64,000 nucleotides of DNA from Anaerolineales bacterium (lineage in GTDB: Bacteria > Chloroflexota > Anaerolineae > Anaerolineales > UBA11579). Below are positions 23,074-32,006 of this stretch, piece after piece (positions within the stretch are counted from its first letter, which is position 1; every line of letters starts with the position of its first letter). The notes under the pieces are model-generated. The model saw only the letters and a program-made list of their open reading frames with translations, was not told the DNA's origin and did no database searches. The stretch covers positions 1 through 64,000 of the forward strand of contig JAHCII010000007.1 of NCBI GenBank assembly GCA_026129305.1, read 5' to 3'. Position numbers and translations under genes: made by a program.

Positions 23074-26000
23074 CTATTCAGTCGGCAGAGCCCTAATGAC
23101 AACTCGATGTGTGTTAGAAATATAAGGCCAGCAAGAAATAATCGTCAAAACCGGCTCATCAGTTGGCTGCAAAAATTGACTATAAGCCTGGCTTTGTTGG
23201 ACATCTGTCAGCATTGGCAGCAGATGAACTTCACTGACCGAATAAGTCTTCAACCCACCACTGGAAACGAGATGAATTACATCGCCCTCTGATAAATCCG
23301 CCAGATTACGAAAGACTGCATCATAGATATTGTTATGCCCATAGAGGATTACATTTCCTGAATCACCAGGCAAAGCACTTGTTACCACCCAACCAACTAC
23401 ACCTTGTGGGGAATCCCACTCCGTCTTCAAAATGTCCTTCAAGGATCTATTTGCTTGCCAGCCCAGAGGGAGCACGTCTGAAGCAATGTTTAATTTAGGA
23501 ATGCTAATACGCTCAATCAACCGATCACCGTATTCTATTGTGGCCAAACTTAGCAAGTCCTTCTTCGGCTCATCAGGCTTAAGATACGACAAAACACTGG
23601 AGGATCCCGCAGCGATACTTGGACTAACTATTTGTGGGTCAGGCAGCCTTTGATTATTTTCCTGAGCATTGGCGGTGAATAGAGGCAGGCCCAAGAAAAG
23701 CAAAAGCAGGGTGCCCAGCAATGCGGCTAAGCCAGTTACGTTAAGGATTGGCACCCGCAGAGAAAGAAAGCGCTTTGGAATCCCAAAAGCTATTGGCACC
23801 AACAAAAGAATGGGCAACCATCTGGTTAGCGATGGAGTTACTGTTGCGCCTGTTGTGGGAAGCTGACCTGGCTTGACAGAAAAGACGCCAAACAAAGAAA
23901 AGTGCGGTGTGCTAGCGAAGACATTAGTCCCAATTTTGTCCACTGAGCTTGCAAGATACGACCAGGATTTGTCGCCCGGGAGGAAATGGGCAAAAAACAA
24001 ATTCTCCCCATGACCACCGTTGGCCAGCAAAGTCTCTGTGTTTAACTGATAGCACAAAATTGGGCTTCCCCTGGAAAAATCTGGCTTTGGGTCAATTTCA
24101 ACATCAATAAATTGACCCAAATTCTGCCATTCCATTGGTAGATTAGGCCCAGTGTTTAGCAATCGAATTCTCAGAATGGAATCTTTTTCCACCAACCCAG
24201 CAGGGATATTGACACAGAATGGCGCTAATTTAAAGGTGCCCCCCTCCGAAGTAACGACCGTCTCTAAAAGAGTTTCGCCCTCTTGCAGGGCAACACGATT
24301 GTCGTTTTGAGTGGAGGCAGCCATGCAATCTTCTGAAGGTATAGGAATATTTATGTATGGAACGAAGCGAATCGCAGTCCGCTCACCAATAGCCTTCTTT
24401 TGATTGTATGAATACTCGCTGCCCCCATGACCGTCAGCAAATTCCAAGCCAATTGTCGCCGACTCGCCCTCTGCACCATTTCCTCGCAACGTTTTATATT
24501 GAAAGGTTATTTCGCCAGAATCCTCATGCAAGATGACTTCAAAATCGAGAAAGCCTCCCACGCCTTGGCGCGGCACATTGTTCCACTGCACCACAAATTC
24601 GCGCTCAGGTGCGACCCCATTGGTTGTCGCATAAATCAGGCCCCCTGCTGATGGGTTTAGATTGTCCCAAAATGGCGCGATGAAGTTGTTGGGTTGAGCA
24701 ATTCCCGGAATGAGAAAATTCTCCGACTCGCCTCCACTACCTCCAAAAGTGAGATAGCCATTGGCACTCACTGTGACTTCGGCATAATCCACTTCTGCAT
24801 AAGTAAAAGTAAAGGGCAGCGCAACCGTATGTGAACCATTGGAACCAAAAATAGGGAGGACAGTTCCCTGAGTGGCATCCCGCCAAAAGTAAGAGACTAA
24901 ATTTGCACAAATTCTGGAATCAAGGATGTCATACTGTGTACTGGGTAGCGCAATAGTCACAGGTGGGCTTGTTGGCAGATATGCCATGGCCGCATCTAGT
25001 TGCAAGAGTCCATAACCAGTGTTGGCATCCATGCCGACAGCTTCCATATCGGCAGCAGTGGTGGTAATCCCTTCATAAATTCGATCAGGAGTGTCATAGC
25101 CAGGCAGACTGGCTAGCAAAGCCGCAGATCCTGAAACAAAGGGAGCCGCCATAGATGTACCACTTAGGAAATCATAATTATGCGAGAGGCCATAACTTGC
25201 AGGGTCAGAGTAGTAAAAATAGCCTCGCGGAGTAGTGGACAGAATGTCAGAGCCTGGCGCCATAATATCTAACCCTGCTCCAAAATTAGAGTAGCTCGCC
25301 CTCTCTTCGAGAACATTTGTGGCTCCAACTGCCATCACCCATGGGTAAGCAGCCGGATAAAACACTGGGCTTGTTCCAGCATTTCCTGCTGCTGCAAACA
25401 AAGCGACGCCTTTCTGATAGGCATAGTAGGTGGCATTCTGCATGAGCGCAGACGGCGCGCTTGTACCTATGCTGAGGTTAATAATGTCGACGTTGCGATC
25501 AGCAGCCCAGATCAATGCATCTGCTACACTGGCCGTGGTTCCACCGCACGGCCCAAAGGGACTATTCGGACCAGCCAGAACCTTTAGGGGCATGATCTTA
25601 ACATTCCAAGCAATACCCGCGATGCCTTGGGCGTTATCTCCTGCGGCAGCGGCGATTCCCGCAACATGCGTGCCATGGCCGCATTGATCATTGGGTGTCT
25701 TGTCCCGGTCAATAAAGTCATACCCTGGCAGAATCCGGCCGGCAAATTCCGGGTGACCAAGATCAATGCCCGAATCAATAATTGCCAAGACCGTGTCAGC
25801 GGACCCAGTCGTGATATCCCAAGCAGCGGGCGCCCCTATTTGTGCCGGCCCATATTGTTGGGGCCAAAGCGCATCTGAAGGCGCCAATGCTGGTTCTACA
25901 AGGTAATTCGGTTCCGCAAAACGGATACCAGGCAGCAACAGTAAATTCTCCGCAATCGCTAATTCTTCACCTGGATTAACAGAAAGCAGGACAGTCCCGA

Positions 26001-26223
26001 GCTTTTCAAGGTTCGAATTCCAAAGAATGGCTTGAACACCTTCAACATCGAGTAATCCTTGAATATGCGTGGGCCGGCGGTAACCGACTAAAAGTTGGCC
26101 TGGGAGAAATTCCGAAGAGATGGCATTTAGATCTGCAGCCTGAACAACGGACACTGAGGCTTGGAAGATGGCACACAACACCAGTATCAGTCCAAAGAGC
26201 TTTTTAGGGCTACTCACAAGCAT
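23074..26223 (-). CDS. Subtilase-LPTTG-sortase fusion protein
   Basis: 1049 residues. Parts in order: signal peptide (8-30); propeptide-like region (31-120, ending RFAEPNYLVEP); S8 subtilase with Asp150 (IIDSGID), His183 (CGHGTHVAG), Asn281 and Ser357 (SGTSMAAP); a beta-rich extension (about 425-780); LPTTG at 788-792 with hydrophobic stretch 803-815 and KR at 817-818, as in a sortase sorting signal; a second membrane helix 826-849; and a sortase domain (about 895-1049) with His963 (LYGHNN), Cys1031 (TIISCWP) and Arg1040 (THRVVIRA). The predicted topology places both protease and sortase outside. The ATG at 26223 overlaps the stop of the upstream gene by 14 bp. Confidence 0.85.
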   Translation of the reverse strand: MLVSSPKKLFGLILVLCAIFQASVSVVQAADLNAISSEFLPGQLLVGYRRPTHIQGLLDVEGVQAILWNSNLEKLGTVLLSVNPGEELAIAENLLLLPGIRFAEPNYLVEPALAPSDALWPQQYGPAQIGAPAAWDITTGSADTVLAIIDSGIDLGHPEFAGRILPGYDFIDRDKTPNDQCGHGTHVAGIAAAAGDNAQGIAGIAWNVKIMPLKVLAGPNSPFGPCGGTTASVADALIWAADRNVDIINLSIGTSAPSALMQNATYYAYQKGVALFAAAGNAGTSPVFYPAAYPWVMAVGATNVLEERASYSNFGAGLDIMAPGSDILSTTPRGYFYYSDPASYGLSHNYDFLSGTSMAAPFVSGSAALLASLPGYDTPDRIYEGITTTAADMEAVGMDANTGYGLLQLDAAMAYLPTSPPVTIALPSTQYDILDSRICANLVSYFWRDATQGTVLPIFGSNGSHTVALPFTFTYAEVDYAEVTVSANGYLTFGGSGGESENFLIPGIAQPNNFIAPFWDNLNPSAGGLIYATTNGVAPEREFVVQWNNVPRQGVGGFLDFEVILHEDSGEITFQYKTLRGNGAEGESATIGLEFADGHGGSEYSYNQKKAIGERTAIRFVPYINIPIPSEDCMAASTQNDNRVALQEGETLLETVVTSEGGTFKLAPFCVNIPAGLVEKDSILRIRLLNTGPNLPMEWQNLGQFIDVEIDPKPDFSRGSPILCYQLNTETLLANGGHGENLFFAHFLPGDKSWSYLASSVDKIGTNVFASTPHFSLFGVFSVKPGQLPTTGATVTPSLTRWLPILLLVPIAFGIPKRFLSLRVPILNVTGLAALLGTLLLLFLGLPLFTANAQENNQRLPDPQIVSPSIAAGSSSVLSYLKPDEPKKDLLSLATIEYGDRLIERISIPKLNIASDVLPLGWQANRSLKDILKTEWDSPQGVVGWVVTSALPGDSGNVILYGHNNIYDAVFRNLADLSEGDVIHLVSSGGLKTYSVSEVHLLPMLTDVQQSQAYSQFLQPTDEPVLTIISCWPYISNTHRVVIRALPTE

Positions 26224-27475
26224 TATTCTGTACTCCGAAGCTAGGCAGTGCCAAACACCAGTTGGCAGGTGGGTCAGGCTCCATTCCAACACGAGACATT
26301 GTTAAGATTTGACTGGGAATAAACAAATTGTTTTGGTTCCAAAATTCAGCCTCAGCAGGAAGCTGGTCAAAGTCTCCCCAGCTGAGTACATCCACAAGGT
26401 GTGCATCTTCAAAAAGCAACACGGCTCCAGCTGGCGCCCCACTGAGCATGGTTAAGCTCTCGATCACAAAAACATCTACCCCGTCCACAGCCACGGCACT
26501 TAGGATCAAGAAGTCACCCTCCTGCAAGCTTCCTTCCAGTGGCAAGGTTTCAATATGATCTGGAAGGAGAATTTGCAGTTGCCAACCATCAATCTGAACA
26601 GGGTCATCTGATACATTAAGTAGTTCAATCCAAATGCCCTGCACGTCGACAGCCAAATCCAACGCAAGCTCATTGAGCAAAACCGATCTCCCGACGCTTC
26701 CGAACAACGTGCTAGTGACTGTTGGAGTATTTGTGGCAACGGGTGTACTTGTATGAGTGGGCGTATTGCTTGGCGTAGGTGTGAGCGTGATTGTCGGCGT
26801 GTCGCTTAACGTAGGTGTGAGCGTGATTGTCGGCGTGTCGCTCGGCGTAGGTGTTAGCGTAACTGTGGGCGTGTCGCTGAGGGTAGGAGTAAATGTGATC
26901 GTAGGCGTAGCGCTAGGAAGTGGAGTGTTGCTCGGAGAGGGAGTATAAGTATAGGCTTGCGTATGGGTGGGACGGTTGGTATTGGTTGGCCGTGGAGTAA
27001 GACTAGCGTAAGTCGCCAATGGGATGAAGCGAGTCGTGATGGTCACATGCGGAGTGCGGGTTAGATCCAAGAGGATTAATTGCAAATCATTGTCTAGTGT
27101 GGGTGCTGGCGTGTAGCCCATCTGGTTAGTGACTGAAGTAGACTGACCAGTTGCTGTGGTGCTCTGGTCGCCCAAGGCTGCATCGGCTCTCTCCTGATCT
27201 GGCGAGGAATGAATAAGTTGCTGTTGACCATCTTCTGTAGAAGTATCTTCGCCGGGATTCTGTCCGCCAACGGGCAAAGATCCGGTAGATCTCAGCCCGG
27301 AATTAGGACCCGTGACCGAACCGGCCAGCGTGGCATTAGGCTGTCCAAAGGGAAGACTGGCAAGGAGCACGAAGAGGAAGAATACAGCCATCCATTTGCC
27401 AGGAATTGGCAAGACTGCCATTGCACGAGCCAATAGAGAAAGAATTCGATTGAAGAACAAGCGTACAATGTTCAT
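26210..27475 (-). CDS. Secreted protein with Thr/Pro repeat stalk and lamin-tail-like domain
   Basis: About 421 residues. An N-terminal hydrophobic segment (FFLFVLLASLPFG) gives secretion or anchoring. A Ser/Thr/Gln-rich region follows, then a stalk of 12-residue repeats of the type SDTPTITLTPTL. From about 265 there is a lamin-tail domain (LTD): LLNELALDLAVDVQGIWIELLNVSDDPVQIDGWQL through DFLILSA to LSWGDFDQLP and TMSRVGMEPDPPANWCLA. The LTD is a beta-sandwich of extracellular bacterial proteins. ATG 27475 is preferred; GTG 27496 lies inside a terminator hairpin. It overlaps the protease-sortase gene and is probably its operon partner or sortase-linked surface protein (inference). Confidence 0.75.
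   Translation of the reverse strand: MNIVRLFFNRILSLLARAMAVLPIPGKWMAVFFLFVLLASLPFGQPNATLAGSVTGPNSGLRSTGSLPVGGQNPGEDTSTEDGQQQLIHSSPDQERADAALGDQSTTATGQSTSVTNQMGYTPAPTLDNDLQLILLDLTRTPHVTITTRFIPLATYASLTPRPTNTNRPTHTQAYTYTPSPSNTPLPSATPTITFTPTLSDTPTVTLTPTPSDTPTITLTPTLSDTPTITLTPTPSNTPTHTSTPVATNTPTVTSTLFGSVGRSVLLNELALDLAVDVQGIWIELLNVSDDPVQIDGWQLQILLPDHIETLPLEGSLQEGDFLILSAVAVDGVDVFVIESLTMLSGAPAGAVLLFEDAHLVDVLSWGDFDQLPAEAEFWNQNNLFIPSQILTMSRVGMEPDPPANWCLALPSFGVQNNACE
26740..26960. repeat. 36-bp tandem repeat encoding the Thr/Pro stalk
   Basis: About four to six imperfect copies of a 36-bp unit, read on the plus strand as gtaggtgtgagcgtgatt gtcggcgtgtcgct. On the minus strand it encodes SDTPTITLTPTL/P. 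Copies differ mainly at third positions. The number of copies may vary between strains. Confidence 0.75.
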
Positions 27476-27483
27476 CAGATTCG

Positions 27484-27530
27484 TGAAAAAGGACACCAGG
27501 GGCTGTTATTCGACAGCCCCTGGTGTCCCA
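27484..27530 (-). terminator. Strong terminator after the second subtilase gene
   Basis: GGACACCAGGGGCTGT pairs with ACAGCCCCTGGTGTCC (16 bp) around a 6-nt loop, with TTTTT after it on the minus strand. It separates the upstream subtilase unit from the lamin-tail/protease-sortase/transglycosylase run. The GTG at 27496 lies in its 3' arm. Confidence 0.88.
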
Positions 27531-27545
27531 GATGCAAGAATTGGT

Positions 27546-29957
27546 CTAGTTTCCCTTATCCTGCCATTTCATTTCAGGGATGCCTTGCAATTCCTCCTTC
27601 ACAGCATACGGGAACCAACTGTTATCAACGCTACAAATGTCGACAAAGTTGCGGCTTAAGTTAGGGCTACCACCCAAATCATAGACATACCAGTAGGCAT
27701 CTCCGGGATCACAATCCTCAAAGACCATGTCAATGACCTTGCCGGCGTCCCACAAGCGTATATAGGGCGTACTAAAGCCAGAAGTAAACACCGAATCCCA
27801 GTCAACCACAAAAACGTTGTAGGCGCCTAGATTGCCGTAATGCAGTGTTTTGCCCTTCTTCGCAATGGCCACCGTTTCAGAACCGACATACCAATCAGAT
27901 GCGCTGCCTACGCCACCATCGCGGTACCAGCGGGCGTAGGGGAAATCCCTCAGCGTCCCAACCGTATGATAGGGGATCTGCATGCCGGGGGATCCTGAGG
28001 GCAGGAAAAGGTTCAAATCCAAATCCCCATCAAAACCGTCCCAGTCCAAAGTCACAAACATTGTATTCTTGATATTCGGGGGCACACTAACATTGCGGAT
28101 GGACGAGTTAACTGACACACACATTCTCCCGCAATCGAAAGCATATACATAGCCAACTTCCTGGGCTCCAGCAGTGTATCCCTTGGCGTTGACCAAAACT
28201 CCATACCAAGTCTCTGTTGGCAGATTCAACACGTCAAACCATCTTGATGAACCTGTAACAGTAGCCACACCCGAGCCGGATACAGCCTTTTTAGTGTACC
28301 AGTCACGTATGTTAACTTTGGCCCCCACCAATGGCAGACCCGTCTGTGCATCAACAGCTGCTCCTGAGGCAACAGAACGCTCCATAGCACCACTAATGTC
28401 AAGGTGAACAGAATTACTCATACTGGCTGGCCAACAGTAAGGCGCATCGCCGGTATAGCCATCATCCCAATAGCCTTCATCGTGATCATCCCATAGAGGA
28501 TCCTCAGTAACAAACACTGGATCACCGTATGCAAGCAAACGAGCCTTAATTTGCGCGTTGCTTTCATTCTTGAACAAACCCCACACGCGAGCCGCGCCAC
28601 CAGCCACATGCGGTGTGGCCATTGAAGTCCCGCTCAACCAGTCATAGCCAGAGGCAATTCCCTCAAAATAGCCGCTATGAAATGGATAGGAAACTGGAGT
28701 CGTTGAATAGATACTTTCTCCTGGGGCCACAATCTCTACATAAGTACCATAATTAGAGAAGGATGCGGCACATTCCCAAAACCGTTCATCCCAGTAATCC
28801 TCATCATCAGGATCCCAGCCGACCCCATCATTATCCATATCGATCCACTTGGAGTACGATGCCTGTGCACCAACGCTCAGAATCCCATGGGCGATGTTGG
28901 TGCCATAAGAACCACCCAGGCCGGTGCCATTCGGGTAAAGATTGGGATCGGCCCAAGCCGCAGGGAACATGGGATAGGCATCTGTGTTCAAGGATGAGTT
29001 GCCAGCTGCTGCGACTACTAATTTACCCTTGGCATTAATTGCATAATCCAGAGCATACCAATACGTGGTAGAAGGATTCCCACCGCCCAGGCTCATATTA
29101 AGTACTTTAACGTCCTTGTGATCAGCGCAAAATCGAATGCCTGCAGCGATATCGAATATTGTGCCCCAGCCCTGAGCACTCAAAACTTTAACTGCGACTA
29201 CTTTGCCATTGGAAACACCCGACAACCCGCGGTTGTTGTTGGCGATGGCGGCGATAGTGCCGGCCACATGAGTGCCGTGGACATTGTCATCATTCGGAAC
29301 TTTGTCGTCATTAACAAAATCATAGCCATTAACTACGCGCCCCTTCAAATCAGGATGATTTGCATCAACGCCCGTGTCTAGCACACACACACCGGGCGCC
29401 ATCACTTTATCAATCCAAATCTTCCAAGCGCCAGTTTCAAACCAGCCCCAACTCTCGAAGCCGTCATTTGGGTATGAACTTATTTTAGGCCCTGTAGAGC
29501 GCATAGACCGGAGTTGCTCAACAGGGATTTCCTGTTGAATAGTTCCGTCCTCAGAGGCATAACTAATGCGAATCGTGTCTCTAGTATGGGGCTGAGAGGT
29601 CAGGTCAATTTCCGGGATCCACATGATGTAGTTCGGTTCGGCATAACGAACGCCCGATTGGCCGCCAATTTGGGCAGCCAAAGCAGGGACATCCGAACTC
29701 TCATCAAAACTCAATAAAGCCATGGCCTCATATTGGTCCACAACTTGAGCCCCTACTGTACCAGCCAGGGCCTGTGCCAAGGCCATATATTGCTTGGCCT
29801 GCAAGCCATCATCAAAACTTACCACCACTTCGCCGGGAACAAAAATTGCGTCCCTGTCAATATCAGGAAGTGGAGCCTGGGCTTGGACGGGTTGAACAGC
29901 ACCCAAAGACAGGAATAGAACAAAAGATAGTACAGCCAAGCTGATTTTCTTAATCAC
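27546..29957 (-). CDS. Secreted S8 subtilisin-like protease with C-terminal beta domains
   Basis: 803 residues. Signal peptide (4-27, VQPVQAQA), propeptide-like 35-115 (FVPGEVVVSF, RYAEPNYIM), then S8 catalytic residues Asp194 (VLDTGVD), His227 (NVHGTHVAG), Asn320 and Ser445 (LSGTSMATP). An acidic DMDNDGVGWDPDDEDYWDE loop (373-391), inserted before the Ser, looks like a calcium site. The C-terminal region has a carboxypeptidase-regulatory-like part (AVDAQTGLPLVGAKVNIRDW) and a beta domain (LDWDGFDGDLDLNLFLPSGSPG). No LPXTG signal or membrane anchor, so it is released or held otherwise. GTG start at 29957 with AGGAGG 6 nt upstream. Confidence 0.88.
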   Translation of the reverse strand: MIKKISLAVLSFVLFLSLGAVQPVQAQAPLPDIDRDAIFVPGEVVVSFDDGLQAKQYMALAQALAGTVGAQVVDQYEAMALLSFDESSDVPALAAQIGGQSGVRYAEPNYIMWIPEIDLTSQPHTRDTIRISYASEDGTIQQEIPVEQLRSMRSTGPKISSYPNDGFESWGWFETGAWKIWIDKVMAPGVCVLDTGVDANHPDLKGRVVNGYDFVNDDKVPNDDNVHGTHVAGTIAAIANNNRGLSGVSNGKVVAVKVLSAQGWGTIFDIAAGIRFCADHKDVKVLNMSLGGGNPSTTYWYALDYAINAKGKLVVAAAGNSSLNTDAYPMFPAAWADPNLYPNGTGLGGSYGTNIAHGILSVGAQASYSKWIDMDNDGVGWDPDDEDYWDERFWECAASFSNYGTYVEIVAPGESIYSTTPVSYPFHSGYFEGIASGYDWLSGTSMATPHVAGGAARVWGLFKNESNAQIKARLLAYGDPVFVTEDPLWDDHDEGYWDDGYTGDAPYCWPASMSNSVHLDISGAMERSVASGAAVDAQTGLPLVGAKVNIRDWYTKKAVSGSGVATVTGSSRWFDVLNLPTETWYGVLVNAKGYTAGAQEVGYVYAFDCGRMCVSVNSSIRNVSVPPNIKNTMFVTLDWDGFDGDLDLNLFLPSGSPGMQIPYHTVGTLRDFPYARWYRDGGVGSASDWYVGSETVAIAKKGKTLHYGNLGAYNVFVVDWDSVFTSGFSTPYIRLWDAGKVIDMVFEDCDPGDAYWYVYDLGGSPNLSRNFVDICSVDNSWFPYAVKEELQGIPEMKWQDKGN

Positions 29958-30119
29958 GGATATCCTCCTGGATTTTTTGACTACGCATTATGGATAGATG
30001 TTTCGATAGTCCCGCCACACCTCCGAAGTTAGTCTGCCAGATGAGACAAAAATGAGAAGTGCAAGCAGTATAGTTGAATAAATTAAAACTTACAAGAGTG
30101 CAAGGCTGAACCTAATCAA
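29958..30119. other. Intergenic region between the subtilase gene and tRNA-Leu
   Basis: About 160 bp, AT-rich. It contains the ribosome site (AGGAGG) and presumably the promoter of the subtilase gene on the minus strand. I see no further gene, and no duplicated tRNA end that would mark an integration site. Confidence 0.5.
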
Positions 30120-30203
30120 TAGCGCGGGTGGGAGTCGAACCCACAAGAGGTTGCCCTCGGAGGATTTTAAGTCCCCTGCGTCTGCCAGTTCCGCCACCGC
30201 GCC
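30120..30203 (-). tRNA. tRNA-Leu (anticodon TAA)
   Basis: 84 nt on the minus strand with a long variable arm, as in class II tRNAs. Acceptor GGCGCGG pairs with CCGCGCT (one G-T), D-arm region GCGGAACTGGCAGACGC, anticodon loop with TAA, T-arm GTGGG/CCCAC with TTCGACT, discriminator A73. CCA is not encoded. Confidence 0.93.
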
Positions 30204-30233
30204 TTGGGCGCAATTCTATCGCAAGTATTGCCC

Positions 30234-30755
30234 CTACTCTTCCATGGCCACGTCCAGGGTTTCCGGGTCGTAACGCACCGGGATGATCGTGCCTGGCTGG
30301 AGGGCACTAAGCCGTGCGAAGGACAGCAAGCGTTCCGTCTCAGACGTAAAAGGAGTTTCGCCCTGCGGACGCACCTCCAGACCAAAACGCACTACAGGCG
30401 CACTGTTGATATAGGTGCCGGTATTCTCGACAGAAAGGATCTCGGCAGTCGCCGCTCTACCGGATTGCAGAATGCGTTTGTTGAGGCGGCTGCTCAAGAA
30501 CGGGGTGCCAAAGATCAACAGCATGCTGATGATGGACATGGTGAACGTGAGTGTCATGGAGACTGTGGCCAGAATGGATAAGCCAGAGCCGCGCCCCATC
30601 AGCAACCCAGGCAGGAGCTGGTCCACCCAGCGGGCAAAATCAGCGCCCCAGCCGCCTTCTTCGCCGATGATGCCCACAAAGATGCAGGTGAAGGGAATCC
30701 ACATCAGCGCGAACATCCACACGCCCAACTTTTGCAAGATCTTGATACGCTGCAC
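30234..30755 (-). CDS. DUF3592-like membrane protein
   Basis: 173 residues with two hydrophobic segments (about 8-30 and 60-88) and a soluble C-terminal domain. The C-terminus reads SGRAATAEILSVENTGTYINSAPVVRFGLEVRP...RLSALQPGTIIPVRYDPETLDVAMEE, the pattern of DUF3592 proteins (a beta-strand domain ending VRYDP). Function unknown. It is 14 bp downstream of the PHP-domain gene on the same strand. Confidence 0.7.
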   Translation of the reverse strand: MQRIKILQKLGVWMFALMWIPFTCIFVGIIGEEGGWGADFARWVDQLLPGLLMGRGSGLSILATVSMTLTFTMSIISMLLIFGTPFLSSRLNKRILQSGRAATAEILSVENTGTYINSAPVVRFGLEVRPQGETPFTSETERLLSFARLSALQPGTIIPVRYDPETLDVAMEE

Positions 30756-30769
30756 TTTAACCTCCGTCT

Positions 30770-31405
30770 CTATCCGAACCAGGCGGCCCAGCGGCTGGCC
30801 AGGCGCACCAGCGGGCCGCTGGGGCTGCCGTGCAGTTCAGCCTGGGCCACAGCCCGGCGCAGGCTATCGCCGTCGTGGAAATGCGGCAGGCGCATCGTGG
30901 CGCGCCCCACTTCCAGCAGGGTGTGTGCATCGGAGCCAGCGGTGCCGGGCAGGCCGTGGCGGGCGGCCAGTTGGGCGGCAGCCTGATTGTACGCCGGGCG
31001 CAAATTGCGGGCATTGAAAGTCTCGAAAGCGTCGACCAGCTCAGCCAGTTCCTCCAGATCCTCGGCGGACCATAGGCCGCGGCGCGGGTCACAGGGGTGC
31101 GACACGCTGATGAAGGCGCCCTGCTGGCGCAGCTGGGCGATGGCCTGGCGGTAAGGAGTGTGTTTGGGCACCAGCTCGGTGACATAGGCGGCCAACAGCT
31201 CCCCTTTGTCGGTGAGCACTTCTTCGCCCACAATCACCAGTTCCGGGTCAAGCTGTTGAGCTTCCAAGGCGCCGCTGATGCTGTTGTGGTCGGTGATGAT
31301 CACGCGGTCCAGGCCGCGCCGGCGGCAGGCGACCACCAGGTCGGCGGGCTTAACCCGGCTGTCCTTCGAGGCATGCGTATGGCAATGGGTTTCGATGGTG
31401 AGCAT
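30770..31405 (-). CDS. PHP-domain metal-dependent phosphoesterase
   Basis: 211 residues. The metal-binding motifs of the PHP family are visible: His7 and His9 (ETHCHTHASKDS), ITDHNSISG, VGEEVLT, ISVSHPCDPRRG and the C-terminal GSDAHTLLEVG. Family members hydrolyse phosphoesters, for example nucleotides or histidinol phosphate; this short stand-alone form resembles YciV/TrpH-like exonucleases or AMP phosphatases. Cytoplasmic. Start at ATG 31405. Confidence 0.88.
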   Translation of the reverse strand: MLTIETHCHTHASKDSRVKPADLVVACRRRGLDRVIITDHNSISGALEAQQLDPELVIVGEEVLTDKGELLAAYVTELVPKHTPYRQAIAQLRQQGAFISVSHPCDPRRGLWSAEDLEELAELVDAFETFNARNLRPAYNQAAAQLAARHGLPGTAGSDAHTLLEVGRATMRLPHFHDGDSLRRAVAQAELHGSPSGPLVRLASRWAAWFG

Positions 31406-31461
31406 AGTGATCAGTGAATTCTAACGCCTGCTGATGGTTATACTAAGTCAGGAGTACGCCC

Positions 31462-31959
31462 ATGAACGCAGACGCATTTCGATATTTATACAATTACCAC
31501 TTCGCAGAGAACCGCAAGATATGGAATTACGTTATGGACCTGAGCGAGGAAGACTTCACCCAACCTGTCGAGTACTCCATCGGTTCAGTGCGCGATCAGG
31601 TGGTGCACTTGGCTGATGTGGACGACGTGTGGTTCAGTGACCTGCGCGGGCAAGACGGCCCGACCGAGTGGCTGGAGCCGATGAGCTCTGCCGACCGCCA
31701 GCAGATCCGCTCCGGCTGGGACCTGGTGGAAGCCGGCATGCGCCAGTACTTGGAGACCTTGCAAGACAACATGCTCTCCGACAAACCGCTGTCCGGCGAA
31801 GACGCCGACTTGACAGTCTGGCAGGTGCTGCTGCACGTCATCAACCACGGGACGGACCACCGCGCCCAACTCCTGCGCCTGCTGAACGATCTGGGGCAAA
31901 GGACCGGCCCGCAAGATTTGGTGTTCCATATTTACGAGCACCCTTACTCGGCAGGCTGA
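31462..31959 (+). CDS. DinB-family protein
   Basis: 165 residues, four-helix-bundle DinB type: MNADAFRYLYNYHFAENRKIWNYVMDL, VRDQVVHLADVDDVWF (His), and the C-terminal TVWQVLLHVINHGTDHRAQLLRLLNDLG. The three His at the expected helix positions can hold a divalent metal. Enzyme activity unknown. AGGAG precedes the ATG. Divergent from the PHP-domain gene. Confidence 0.88.
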   Translation: MNADAFRYLYNYHFAENRKIWNYVMDLSEEDFTQPVEYSIGSVRDQVVHLADVDDVWFSDLRGQDGPTEWLEPMSSADRQQIRSGWDLVEAGMRQYLETLQDNMLSDKPLSGEDADLTVWQVLLHVINHGTDHRAQLLRLLNDLGQRTGPQDLVFHIYEHPYSAG

Positions 31960-32006
31960 TGAGACCCTGCCCGCGCCAGCAGTGAGCCAAGAGCAGGTCC
32001 AGCGGT

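Noticed and set aside
21419-30203. Integrative element at the tRNA-Leu gene
   Set aside because: No integrase, no duplicated 3' tRNA end near 21.4 kb and no mobile gene was seen; composition difference alone does not show mobility.
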